A stretch of 5,825 nucleotides of DNA from Patescibacteria group bacterium (GCA_018894995.1 JAHIOZ010000062.1:1-5825); one strand, 5' to 3'. Counted from the first letter of the stretch, positions 1 through 4,978 are shown. Numbers and translations: made by a program. Notes: generated by a model not told the origin, from the sequence alone.

Positions 1-342
1 AGAAGTTACAGTATTAAATGTTTTCGTTCCTTCTCCCCAATACAAAAACAATCCGGCAATAAACAAATCTCTTTTCGAAAATTTTCCTATATCATATTTT
101 GCTTTATTATATGCTTTTTCCAGTATATCTTCCCTGCGTTTTCTACAAGTATTTCTATAATTTTCTATACGTTTCGGATTTTTATCACGCAAATTGACCA
201 ATTGCTCACGGGACAATGGTAAGTCTTTGAGCCATTCGCTTAATGTTCCCTTGCCCACATCTACTATTTCTTTTATCTGAGAATAACTCTTCCCTTTTTT
301 TCTTAATTTAATCGCTAAATTTTTTTCTTTTATTTTTGCCAT
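1..342 (-). CDS. HTH-containing protein of unknown function, N-terminal 114 residues (runs off the window)
   Basis: Reading leftward from ATG at 342-340 the frame stays open to base 1, giving 114 codons with no stop. Residues about 1-45 (MAKIKEKNLAIKLRKKGKSY, then a segment ending GTLSEWLKDLPLS) look like a resolvase-type helix-turn-helix: a basic first helix, a turn, and a recognition helix around GKGTLSEWL. A basic helical linker follows (KNPKRIENYRNTCRKRRED). The last part has the motif LFIAGLFLYWGEGTKT, which resembles the 'ALYWGEGSK' segment of a protein type I remember as common in Patescibacteria and which recalls a LAGLIDADG-like core. I cannot give a function. A DNA-binding or endonuclease-like role is an inference. 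There is no Shine-Dalgarno sequence before the ATG. The promoter just upstream is overlapped by an 11-bp inverted repeat, which suggests self-regulation. The C-terminus lies outside the window. Confidence 0.75.
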   Translation of the reverse strand, partial: MAKIKEKNLAIKLRKKGKSYSQIKEIVDVGKGTLSEWLKDLPLSREQLVNLRDKNPKRIENYRNTCRKRREDILEKAYNKAKYDIGKFSKRDLFIAGLFLYWGEGTKTFNTVTS

Positions 343-345
343 AAT

Positions 346-401
346 CGAATGTTTGAATACTAATTCAATTACATTATATCAAACATTCGTATTTATACAA
401 G
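346..401 (-). promoter_or_regulatory. Promoter with overlapping inverted-repeat operator for the HTH gene
   Basis: On the minus strand a perfect TATAAT lies at 378-373, with TTGTAT 16 nt upstream at 400-395, predicting a start near 366. Perfect 11-bp arms CGAATGTTTGA (346-356) and TCAAACATTCG (379-389) are separated by 22 bases. One arm lies between -35 and -10 and the other downstream of the start. Only one arm would be transcribed, so the repeat acts as DNA (a dimer binding site) and not as an RNA hairpin. Confidence 0.55.
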
Positions 402-406
402 TTTAA

Positions 407-433
407 ATTTAATAAAAATGGTTTTTATTAAAT
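407..433 (-). terminator. AT-only hairpin at the 3' end of the ASCH gene
   Basis: Perfect 12-bp arms ATTTAATAAAAA (407-418) and TTTTTATTAAAT (422-433) flank a 3-nt loop. The hairpin covers the stop codon of the gene to its right. With no G-C pairs in the stem it would be a weak terminator. It may equally affect mRNA stability. Confidence 0.4.
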
Positions 434-751
434 CAACTTAAATTTTATTATTTTGACGAGGCTGTTTTTATTGACTTCTTTGTTATAATATCCGGAATAA
501 ATTTTATACATTTCTTCTTCTGATTCAAATTTTTCGTGACCATCCCAATCTTCTTCTGTTAATTCTCCAAAAGTTGTTTCCCTCATCCCAATAATTTTTG
601 CTTTGGCAAATTCTTTCAATGTTTCTTTAACAACAAAAGAAACTTCATCCCCCTCGGTTAAATCTTTATCATCAAACAATCGCCAAGTCGTGTCTTTGTC
701 GCCTTTTAATATTAACTTGCTCAAATTTTCTCTAAATTTTAATGTTTTCAT
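428..751 (-). CDS. ASCH-domain protein, YqfB-like (putative N4-acetylcytidine amidohydrolase or RNA-binding protein)
   Basis: This is a 107-aa single-domain protein, close to the usual size of stand-alone ASCH proteins (E. coli YqfB is 103 aa). The family signature is visible: an N-terminal strand 'KTLKFRENLSKLILKGDKDT' (2-21), then TTWR (21-24), 'LTEGDEVSFV' (31-40), a strand with AKAKIIGM, the helix EEEMYKIYSGYY (78-89), and a final strand VKIIKFKL. From memory, YqfB uses Lys21, Thr24 and Glu74 to remove acetyl groups from acetylated cytidine. By eye these align with Lys19, Thr22 and Glu80 here, with Arg24 matching the conserved Arg26. The domain call is firm, while the enzymatic role is an inference. 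ASCH proteins can also bind RNA. There is no Shine-Dalgarno sequence; a TATAGT box ends 6 nt before the ATG, so the mRNA may be leaderless. The gene lies downstream of ftsH but is separated from it by a terminator. Confidence 0.85.
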   Translation of the reverse strand: MKTLKFRENLSKLILKGDKDTTWRLFDDKDLTEGDEVSFVVKETLKEFAKAKIIGMRETTFGELTEEDWDGHEKFESEEEMYKIYSGYYNKEVNKNSLVKIIKFKLI

Positions 752-757
752 TTTTTT

Positions 758-763
758 ACTATA
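758..763 (-). promoter_or_regulatory. Possible -10 box of a leaderless promoter for the ASCH gene
   Basis: TATAGT (763-758, 5 of 6 to consensus) is followed by six A residues and then the ATG at 751, so transcription would begin at or next to the start codon. No convincing -35 is present: 17 nt upstream lies the ftsH terminator stem. The support is mainly the same geometry at ftsH and smpB. Confidence 0.35.
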
Positions 764-780
764 AATTTTAGTTTTAAATT

Positions 781-810
781 AAAAGTGGGCTCCCGACACC
801 CACTTTTTTT
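781..810 (-). terminator. Intrinsic terminator of the ftsH transcript
   Basis: Perfect 9-bp arms AAAAGTGGG (781-789) and CCCACTTTT (799-807) enclose a 9-nt loop. Read on the minus strand the stem ends in TTTT and continues AT-rich. On the plus strand it ends in seven T's, so it could stop transcription from both directions. It lies about 85 bases after the ftsH stop. Confidence 0.75.
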
Positions 811-893
811 GAAATACTTTATTTTTATGCAAAGGCAAGTTCCTGTTTGGATTTAATTGGAAAATGTAAATCAAGGAAATCATTGTAAGCCTT

Positions 894-2822
894 TTACAGC
901 GTTATTTTTTTAGGAATGATTCCGTTTGCAATCAAAAGATTTTCAAAATTTTCTCTTTCAATTGTTTCAACTTCAACAAGATATTTTGTAATATTATCCA
1001 ATGCTTTTCTGTGTGTAACCAAAACTTCTTTAGCTCTTTCAAGACCCTCGTCCATTATTCTCTTTACTTCCTCGTCAATCAAATAAGCGGTCTTTTCTGA
1101 GTGTTCTTTATTATTTGAAACACCCGCTCCAACATAAGATATTCTTCCGCCGTTTTCTTCAAGAGCCACCGGGCCAATCTTTTCAGACATTCCATATCTT
1201 GTAACCATATTTCTGGCCAATGCTGATGCTACCTGCAAATCATTTGAAGAGCCTGTTGTTATATCGCCGAAAATCATTTCTTCTGCCGTATAGCCACCCA
1301 AAGAAACGGCGATATCGTCCAAAAATTCTTTTTTGGACTGAAGTTTCTTTTCAACCAAGGGAAGATGCAAAGTGTAGCCGGCGGCATGCCCTCGAGAAAT
1401 AATGGAAACTTTATGAACAGGGTCAGAATGTTCCAAAACTGAAGAAATCAAAGCATGCCCGACTTCGTGATAAGCTGTAATTTCTTTTTCTTTCTTGGAC
1501 AAGATGTGACTTTTTCTTTCCGGCCCCATCATTACTTTTTCAATTGAACGGATAAGGTCAAATTGAAAAACTTGCTTTCTGCTTTCTCTCGCCGCCAAAA
1601 TAGCGCCCTCGTTCATCAAAGAATGCAAATCAGCTCCGGAGAAACCGGGAGTTCTTTCGGCAATCACTTTCAAATCAACATCCTCGGCAAACGGTTTTGT
1701 TCGCGAATGTATTTTCAAAATTGATTCTCGGTCTTCCCTGTCAGGTAAATCAACTACAACCCTTCGGTCAAATCTTCCTGTTCTCAAAAGAGCCGGATCC
1801 AAAACATCAGGTCTGTTTGTCGCCGCCATAACAATAACTTTTTCGTTTGGCTCAAAGCCGTCCATTTCAACCAAAATCTGATTAAGAGTTTGTTCCCTTT
1901 CGTCATTTCCTCCTCCGACACCAGATCCTCTCACCCTGCCGACAGCATCAATTTCATCTATAAAAACAATTGACGGAGCCGAATTTTTCGCCATTTTAAA
2001 CAAATCACGAACTCTTGAAGCTCCCACCCCGACAAACATCTCAACAAATTCAGAACCGGAGATAGAGAAAAAAGGAACTCCCGCTTCTCCCGCCACCGCT
2101 TTTGCCAACAAAGTTTTTCCGGTTCCTGGAGCTCCCATCAAAATAACTCCTTTGGGAATTCTCGCACCAATATCCAAAAACTTTTTAGGATTTTTTAGGA
2201 AATCAACAATTTCAACCAATTCCTCTTTTGCTTCTTTCACTCCCGCTACATCATTAAAAGTAACTTTTTGACTCTTATCATTTGGGTCAGTAAAACGAGC
2301 TTTGGATTGTCCAAAAGAAAAAGCTTGCATTCCTGCACCTCTCACTTGTCTGGACATATACCAAATAAACAGCACGATGAACAAAATTGGAATAAGAATA
2401 GGAGATAATGTTAAAAGCCAAAAACCAATCCCAGTCGGGTTACTGACATCCAAACTAACTTCTTTTAACTCTTCAGGAGTAACACCATAATTAACCAGAG
2501 TTTCAGACAAAGAAGATTCAACTTCTTTTTTTGTTACTTTTTCTGACCCGTCTTTGAGTTTTATCAATAATTTTTCTCCTTCTATGTTGACGGATTGGAC
2601 TTCCCCCGCTTTTATGCTTGAAACCAAATTTGAAATGGTTATTTCTTCAATATTTTTACCACTCTCTGAAACAAGCGAATAAATGGATAAAATTATCAAA
2701 AAAATTATAATTGTGCTTATAAAATTATTAAAAAATTGAAAACCTACCAATTTTTTGGATTGGTTTTCATTGGTTGGTTTTTTCTTTTTATTGGTCTTTC
2801 TAGAATTAAAAATGTTTTTCAT
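894..2822 (-). CDS. ftsH: FtsH, membrane-anchored AAA+ ATP-dependent zinc metalloprotease
   Basis: FtsH degrades damaged or unneeded membrane and soluble proteins as an ATP-driven hexamer facing the cytoplasm. All landmarks are present (numbering from ATG 2822, 642 aa): a Lys-rich N-tail, TM1 about 34-51, an extracytoplasmic domain to about 130, TM2 about 132-155, Walker A GAPGTGKT (230-237), pore motif FVGVG (263-267), Walker B IVFIDEID (285-292), the second region of homology with arginine fingers R347 and R350, zinc site HEVGH (452-456), and a third zinc ligand D528 in the GSSNDLQ segment. The finger motif reads LLRTGRFDR instead of the usual LLRPGRFDR. The length is typical. A longer reading from TTG at 2858 is rejected because that TTG is the -35 box. 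After the TAA stop the same frame runs on for 22 codons to a second TAA (827-825). FtsH is known to degrade ssrA-tagged proteins in E. coli, which links it to smpB and ssrA nearby. Confidence 0.97.
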   Translation of the reverse strand: MKNIFNSRKTNKKKKPTNENQSKKLVGFQFFNNFISTIIIFLIILSIYSLVSESGKNIEEITISNLVSSIKAGEVQSVNIEGEKLLIKLKDGSEKVTKKEVESSLSETLVNYGVTPEELKEVSLDVSNPTGIGFWLLTLSPILIPILFIVLFIWYMSRQVRGAGMQAFSFGQSKARFTDPNDKSQKVTFNDVAGVKEAKEELVEIVDFLKNPKKFLDIGARIPKGVILMGAPGTGKTLLAKAVAGEAGVPFFSISGSEFVEMFVGVGASRVRDLFKMAKNSAPSIVFIDEIDAVGRVRGSGVGGGNDEREQTLNQILVEMDGFEPNEKVIVMAATNRPDVLDPALLRTGRFDRRVVVDLPDREDRESILKIHSRTKPFAEDVDLKVIAERTPGFSGADLHSLMNEGAILAARESRKQVFQFDLIRSIEKVMMGPERKSHILSKKEKEITAYHEVGHALISSVLEHSDPVHKVSIISRGHAAGYTLHLPLVEKKLQSKKEFLDDIAVSLGGYTAEEMIFGDITTGSSNDLQVASALARNMVTRYGMSEKIGPVALEENGGRISYVGAGVSNNKEHSEKTAYLIDEEVKRIMDEGLERAKEVLVTHRKALDNITKYLVEVETIERENFENLLIANGIIPKKITL

Positions 2823-2829
2823 ATAAGAT

Positions 2830-2858
2830 AGTATAAAGTAGTAAGTAATAAGTATCAA
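2830..2858 (-). promoter_or_regulatory. Leaderless sigma70-type promoter of ftsH
   Basis: On the minus strand TTGATA (2858-2853), a 17-nt spacer and TATACT (2835-2830) make a near-consensus promoter. Seven bases separate the -10 box from the ATG at 2822, so the transcript should start at or within a base of the initiation codon. No Shine-Dalgarno sequence exists. This fixes the gene start. Confidence 0.8.
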
Positions 2859-2866
2859 GTATTAAG

Positions 2867-2890
2867 AAAAAACCAATTTTTTCAAAATTG
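2867..2890 (-). terminator. Weak terminator-like hairpin just upstream of the ftsH promoter
   Basis: Arms CAATTTT (2874-2880) and AAAATTG (2884-2890) have a 3-nt loop and are followed on the minus strand by GTTTTTT (2873-2867). The stem has only one G-C pair. It would separate ftsH from transcription coming out of the hairpin-rich region. Confidence 0.4.
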
Positions 2891-2917
2891 ATTTCTTGCG
2901 GACTAAACGAAGAAAGA

Positions 2918-2945
2918 CCCCAGTTAAATAAAATGTTTAACGGGG
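2918..2945. repeat. CCCC/GGGG hairpin in the 2823-3390 gene-free region
   Basis: CCCC (2918-2921) pairs with GGGG (2942-2945) and, after one bulged A, GTTAAA (2923-2928) pairs with TTTAAC (2936-2941), leaving a 7-nt loop. There is no T-run on either side, so it is not a terminator. Role unknown. Confidence 0.6.
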
Positions 2946-2975
2946 CACGCGCGGAAAGACGCAGAAACGACGAAA

Positions 2976-3002
2976 ACGAATTTTGGCTTCGCCAAAATTC
3001 GT
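2976..3002. repeat. 12-bp perfect hairpin
   Basis: ACGAATTTTGGC (2976-2987) and GCCAAAATTCGT (2991-3002) pair perfectly around the triloop TTC. On the minus strand the stem is followed by only three further T's, so it might be a second, weaker terminator behind the hairpin at 3010-3047. Confidence 0.6.
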
Positions 3003-3047
3003 CAAAAATAATACCAAAATTTTTGCGGTCGCAAAAATTTTGGTATT
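3003..3047 (-). terminator. Strong hairpin with T-run ending the candidate rod RNA
   Basis: Eighteen-base perfect arms (3010-3027 and 3030-3047) meet at the centre CGGTCG. On the minus strand the stem is followed by ATTTTTG (3009-3003), the form of an intrinsic terminator. Its outer bases 3044-3047 overlap the foot of the long rod at 3044-3207, so termination hairpin and rod would compete for four base pairs. Confidence 0.6.
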
Positions 3048-3207
3048 AGACTTCTTTCCAAACCCTTTTCTGTCCATAATTTCTAAAATTCAATGCAAAC
3101 GAATTTTTTCTCCTAAAACCTTATCCAGATAAGCTTTTTCTCGAAAAAATCGTTTTCATTTGAATTTTAAAAATTCTAACAGAAGAAGTTTAGAAAGAAG
3201 TCTATTA
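3003..3207 (-). ncRNA. Candidate rod-like structured small RNA (unidentified)
   Basis: No reading frame explains this stretch. Bases 3044-3207 fold nearly end to end into one hairpin: 3044-3063 with 3188-3207 (two non-Watson-Crick positions), 3065-3073 with 3179-3187 (imperfect), 3078-3093 with 3160-3175 (one), 3097-3110 with 3143-3155 (one bulge), and a small tip hairpin 3120-3133. Only 4x3 and 3x4 internal loops interrupt the central part. In the main helices, the C/A mismatches on the plus strand become G-U pairs on the minus strand, which favours a minus-strand RNA. The hairpin plus T-run at 3003-3047 would form its 3' end. A rod of this size recalls 6S RNA, but I see no large central bubble, so I do not assign it. 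An inverted-repeat mobile remnant is the main alternative. The promoter is unclear: TTGAAT (3241-3236) and TATTCA (3218-3213) are spaced 17 nt apart but poor. Confidence 0.4.
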
Positions 3208-3211
3208 TTTT

Positions 3212-3241
3212 TTGAATAAATTTTCCAATTTTTTTATTCAA
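3212..3241. repeat. 9-bp inverted repeat upstream of the rod RNA
   Basis: TTGAATAAA (3212-3220) and TTTATTCAA (3233-3241) are perfect inverted arms with a 12-nt spacer. They lie immediately 5' of the rod on the minus strand, where a promoter would be expected, and could be an operator or part of that promoter. Confidence 0.45.
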
Positions 3242-3282
3242 GTTTTATGATTACCTCAATCTGAAGTCTCTGAGAGTCCTCG

Positions 3283-3347
3283 GGATAACTAATTCAACTT
3301 ACGGTAAATCGTGACGGTCGTCACAATTTACCGTAAGCTGAATATCC
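3283..3347 (-). repeat. 24-bp hairpin between the rod RNA and the 3391-3885 gene
   Basis: Arms 3292-3315 and 3320-3343 pair over 24 positions with two exceptions. Both exceptions are A/C on the plus strand and therefore G-U on the minus strand. The loop centre CGGTCG is the same as in the hairpin at 3010-3047. GGATA (3283-3287) and TATCC (3343-3347) could extend the foot with a bulge. It is not followed by a T-run, so it is not an ordinary terminator. It could be a structured RNA piece or a palindromic repeat element. Confidence 0.6.
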
Positions 3348-3378
3348 AAAAAAAAGTTGCTCGCAAGCGAGCAACTTT
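3348..3378 (-). terminator. Intrinsic terminator of the 164-aa protein gene
   Basis: Arms 3353-3363 and 3368-3378 (AAAGTTGCTCG and its complement) pair perfectly around CAAG. On the minus strand the stem runs into eight consecutive T's (3355-3348). It starts 12 bases after the stop codon. This is a textbook terminator. Confidence 0.9.
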
Positions 3379-3390
3379 GTAACAAAAAAA

Positions 3391-3885
3391 TCATTCTTTA
3401 ACAATAACAGGCCTTACACACACGACCTCCTTTGCAATTAAACTAATGTTTGAACCCACAAGAACTTTCGGACAAGGTTCCCATTTACCGGTCGGAGAAG
3501 AATAAAAATCAGTTTCTTCAAGAGTGTCAGAGAGTTTTAAAATCTGACCAATAATTACCCTGCTGGAAAGAGGGTGTTTTATTTCCATTTTTCCAAAAAT
3601 TTTGGGTTGTTCAAAAACTTCAACTTCTTCCGGGTAAATGCTGTCTATATAATAAGCAAATCTTTCCCCAATGAAAGAATACGCCCTGTCAATTCCCAAA
3701 ACATTTCTCCATTCCGCAAAAACCTTGCCGATATCATCATATTTATTCTTAAAATAAATAACCCAAAAAACACATCTCGTTTCGTCTTCCAAGCATGGAC
3801 CTCTCTTCTCTTGGATGAGTGTCTGCATAACACTTAAACACTTAATTTTTTGATTATCAAAATCTTCCAAAATTTTTTTCGACAT
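3391..3885 (-). CDS. Unrecognised 164-aa soluble protein
   Basis: A complete gene with its own strong ribosome-binding site (TAAGGAGG, 7 nt before ATG 3885) and its own terminator, so it is very probably expressed. I do not recognise the family. The protein has no signal peptide or membrane segment. It contains five cysteines (C16, C31, C38, C138, C156), an aromatic-rich stretch CVFWVIYF around 38-45, a helical part FAEWRNVLGIDRAYSFIGERF, and a strand-rich C-terminal third ending VVCVRPVIVKE. Three cysteines in the first 40 residues and two near the end might bind metal, but no standard zinc-finger spacing is visible. It is transcribed divergently from smpB with 94 bases between the two start codons, so both promoters share that gap. 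Nothing shows a functional link to smpB beyond this. Confidence 0.85.
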   Translation of the reverse strand: MSKKILEDFDNQKIKCLSVMQTLIQEKRGPCLEDETRCVFWVIYFKNKYDDIGKVFAEWRNVLGIDRAYSFIGERFAYYIDSIYPEEVEVFEQPKIFGKMEIKHPLSSRVIIGQILKLSDTLEETDFYSSPTGKWEPCPKVLVGSNISLIAKEVVCVRPVIVKE

Positions 3886-3892
3886 AACATTT

Positions 3893-3900
3893 CCTCCTTA
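3893..3900 (-). promoter_or_regulatory. Strong Shine-Dalgarno site of the 164-aa protein gene
   Basis: TAAGGAGG (3900-3893) lies 7 nt before the ATG. It is the only strong, well-spaced site among the window's genes and fixes this start. Confidence 0.9.
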
Positions 3901-3964
3901 TGATATTTGACGGTTGAAAATCAACTACATTCCTCCCACCAATATACAAAAAAATCCCAATAAA

Positions 3965-3973
3965 TGCTAGTAT
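3965..3973 (+). promoter_or_regulatory. Extended -10 promoter of smpB, probably leaderless
   Basis: TGC followed by TAGTAT (3968-3973) forms an extended -10 element six bases before the ATG at 3980. There is no recognisable -35 and no Shine-Dalgarno sequence. The position matches the ftsH and ASCH promoters, which supports a transcript that begins at the start codon. Confidence 0.5.
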
Positions 3974-3979
3974 TTAAGC

Positions 3980-4429
3980 ATGGGGACTTTAATAAGAAAC
4001 AAAAAAGCGACATTCAATTATGAAATTATGGAAAAATTCGATGCGGGAATCGAGCTTTTTGGTTATGAAGTAAAATCCATTAAAAACAAGCATGGAAACA
4101 TTGAAAGCGCTCATATAACAGTTAGGGGCAGAGAGGCTTTTTTAATCAATGCAAATATTCCTCCTTATCAACCGGCTAACACACCAAAAAGCTATGACCC
4201 CGAAAGAAATCGTCGCCTGCTTTTAACTAAAAAAGAATTGAAAATATTGGGCGGGTTAGAAAGCAAGAAAGGATTGACAATTGTGCCAATCTCAATGTAT
4301 ACTAAAGGCAACAAAATCAAGGTTTCAATTGCGGTTGTGCGAGGAAAAAAGAAATTTGATAAAAGGGAGGATATTAAGAAAAGAGATGCTCGGAGAGATG
4401 TTGAGAGGGAAACGAGAGGAAAATTTTAA
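3980..4429 (+). CDS. smpB: SmpB, SsrA (tmRNA)-binding protein
   Basis: SmpB binds the tRNA-like part of tmRNA, stands in for the missing anticodon arm and places tmRNA in the A site of ribosomes stalled on broken mRNAs. The 149-aa protein shows the family blocks in order: NKKATFNYEIMEKFDAGIEL (7-26), then GYEVKSIKN, an AFLINANIPPYQPAN strand, DPERNRRLLLTKKEL, GLTIVPISMYTKGNKIKVSIA, and the basic tail VVRGKKKFDKREDIKKRD, which in known SmpB lies in the empty mRNA channel as a helix. The length is typical and nothing is missing. The gene is followed after 161 bases by ssrA on the same strand, a natural pairing. The start is set by the family N-terminus and by the -10 box six bases upstream. No clear terminator separates smpB from ssrA, so read-through into the tmRNA is possible. 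Confidence 0.97.
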   Translation: MGTLIRNKKATFNYEIMEKFDAGIELFGYEVKSIKNKHGNIESAHITVRGREAFLINANIPPYQPANTPKSYDPERNRRLLLTKKELKILGGLESKKGLTIVPISMYTKGNKIKVSIAVVRGKKKFDKREDIKKRDARRDVERETRGKF

Positions 4430-4487
4430 AGAAAATTTTTCAGATTTAAGAAATAGGGTTTAAGAATGTTCGTTGAAAAAAATAATT

Positions 4488-4601
4488 CTGTCATTCGCGT
4501 GCTACATCCAATCACACTCGTATTGCTTGCAATTCGGGACAAATATTCCGGTTGAGCTTCGGTTTAATCTGAATAGAATGGATGTAGCACGGGGGTGACA
4601 G
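4488..4601 (+). repeat. Inverted copy of the tmRNA 5' end, upstream of ssrA
   Basis: Arm 4488-4510 is the inverted complement of 4579-4601, which spans the last 12 leader bases and first 11 bases of the tmRNA. Of 23 positions, 20 are Watson-Crick, two are U-G wobbles on the plus strand (4494/4595 and 4495/4594), and one is a G-G mismatch (4497/4592). The outer blocks are CTGTCA with TGACAG, the inner ones CGTGCTACATCCA with its complement. A read-through RNA from smpB would fold the 5' acceptor strand GGGGGTG into this stem. The ssrA promoter lies in the loop. Confidence 0.75.
4552..4579 (+). promoter_or_regulatory. Probable ssrA promoter
   Basis: TTGAGC (4552-4557), a 16-nt spacer and TAGAAT (4574-4579, 5 of 6) predict a start near 4586, leaving a leader of a few bases before G4591, which RNase P would remove. 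The elements are plausible but imperfect. Confidence 0.5.
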
Positions 4602-4978
4602 GCTTAGATAAATAAATTACTTTTTTATATGCATTGAAAGCTGAACTAACTTTTAAAACTGGTTCACAAAGATAAGTGCAAACTTGTCACAAAAAGCAAA
4701 AGCTGTAGTTTCTAACTACTTTTTTGCTCCAGCATTAGCTTTAGCTTAAGCTGGCGGGCAATCTGTTAATGTTTGATAAATAGATTGTTTGCTATAATTT
4801 TCAAACTAGGAAATAAGATTTCTCTGGCTTAATTCCAAAACTAAAGAGATCGAGGTTTTAAGGTTTTGTTTGTTTCTTACTTAATTCTTCTAAATGACTT
4901 CGGTCAAAAAAACAAAATAACAATGTAGAATTATCCAAAAGCTTTATTTAGACGCGAGTTCAACTCTCGCCACTTCCA
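4591..4978 (+). ncRNA. ssrA: tmRNA (transfer-messenger RNA, SsrA RNA)
   Basis: tmRNA acts as alanine tRNA and then as a short mRNA that tags proteins from stalled ribosomes. The tRNA-like half is explicit: 5' GGGGGTG (4591-4597) pairs over seven positions (two G-U) with CACTTCC (4971-4977); the D-like segment starts GACAGGCTTAGATA; the T-arm is GCGAG, loop TTCAACT, CTCGC (4954-4970), the same layout as E. coli. A4978 is the discriminator. CCA is not encoded, as CACAA follows. Helix 2 is seen as TAAATAAA near 4608-4615 with TTTATTTA at 4943-4950, and CATTG with CAATG. The tag frame begins at GCA 4678 and ends at TAA 4747-4749, with CCAGC and GCTGG flanking the stop as a helix 5. Downstream pairs include CAATCT with AGATTG and a UUCG hairpin (4895-4906), as expected for the pseudoknot region. 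Size is 388 nt. It sits just after smpB. Confidence 0.93.
4678..4749 (+). other. tmRNA tag reading frame (23 codons plus TAA)
   Basis: Starting from GCA AAC, as in E. coli, the frame encodes ANLSQK, then a middle part with KAVVSNYFF, and ends APALALA before TAA. The upstream ATAAGT resembles the E. coli resume-codon context ATAGTC. The nonpolar, alanine-rich end is what proteases recognise. The tag is longer than the 10-residue E. coli one and ends ALALA instead of ALAA. A later resume codon (GCA 4696 or GCT 4702) cannot be excluded. Confidence 0.7.

Noticed and set aside
1220..1402. Plus-strand open frame inside ftsH
   Set aside because: It lies antisense to conserved FtsH protease-domain codons, has no start signals, and its product resembles nothing.
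2302..2490. Plus-strand open frame inside ftsH
   Set aside because: Antisense shadow of the second FtsH membrane segment and the flanking region.
2823..2858. Upstream extension of ftsH starting at TTG 2858
   Set aside because: That TTG is the first half of the -35 box of the ftsH promoter, and the added residues match nothing in the FtsH N-terminus. ATG 2822 is preferred.
3044..3207. Firm assignment of the rod as 6S RNA
   Set aside because: The rod lacks the large central single-stranded bubble that defines 6S RNA. It is kept as an unnamed candidate.
3574..3837. Open frames on both strands inside the 164-aa gene (also 3645-3833 minus)
   Set aside because: The 3391-3885 frame has the ribosome site and the terminator. 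These overlap it without signals of their own.
4281..4463. Second plus-strand frame overlapping the 3' half of smpB
   Set aside because: It lies out of frame within the conserved SmpB tail and has no start signals.
4466..4555. 29-codon plus-strand frame (begins MFVEKNNSVIRV) between smpB and ssrA
   Set aside because: It has no Shine-Dalgarno sequence or promoter close by, overlaps the ssrA -35 box, and its bases are better explained by the inverted arm pairing with the tmRNA 5' end.
4488..4601. MITE or insertion element bounded by the arms upstream of ssrA
   Set aside because: There is no target-site duplication, and the right arm lies within the conserved tmRNA 5' end, so it cannot be an element terminus inserted beside the gene.
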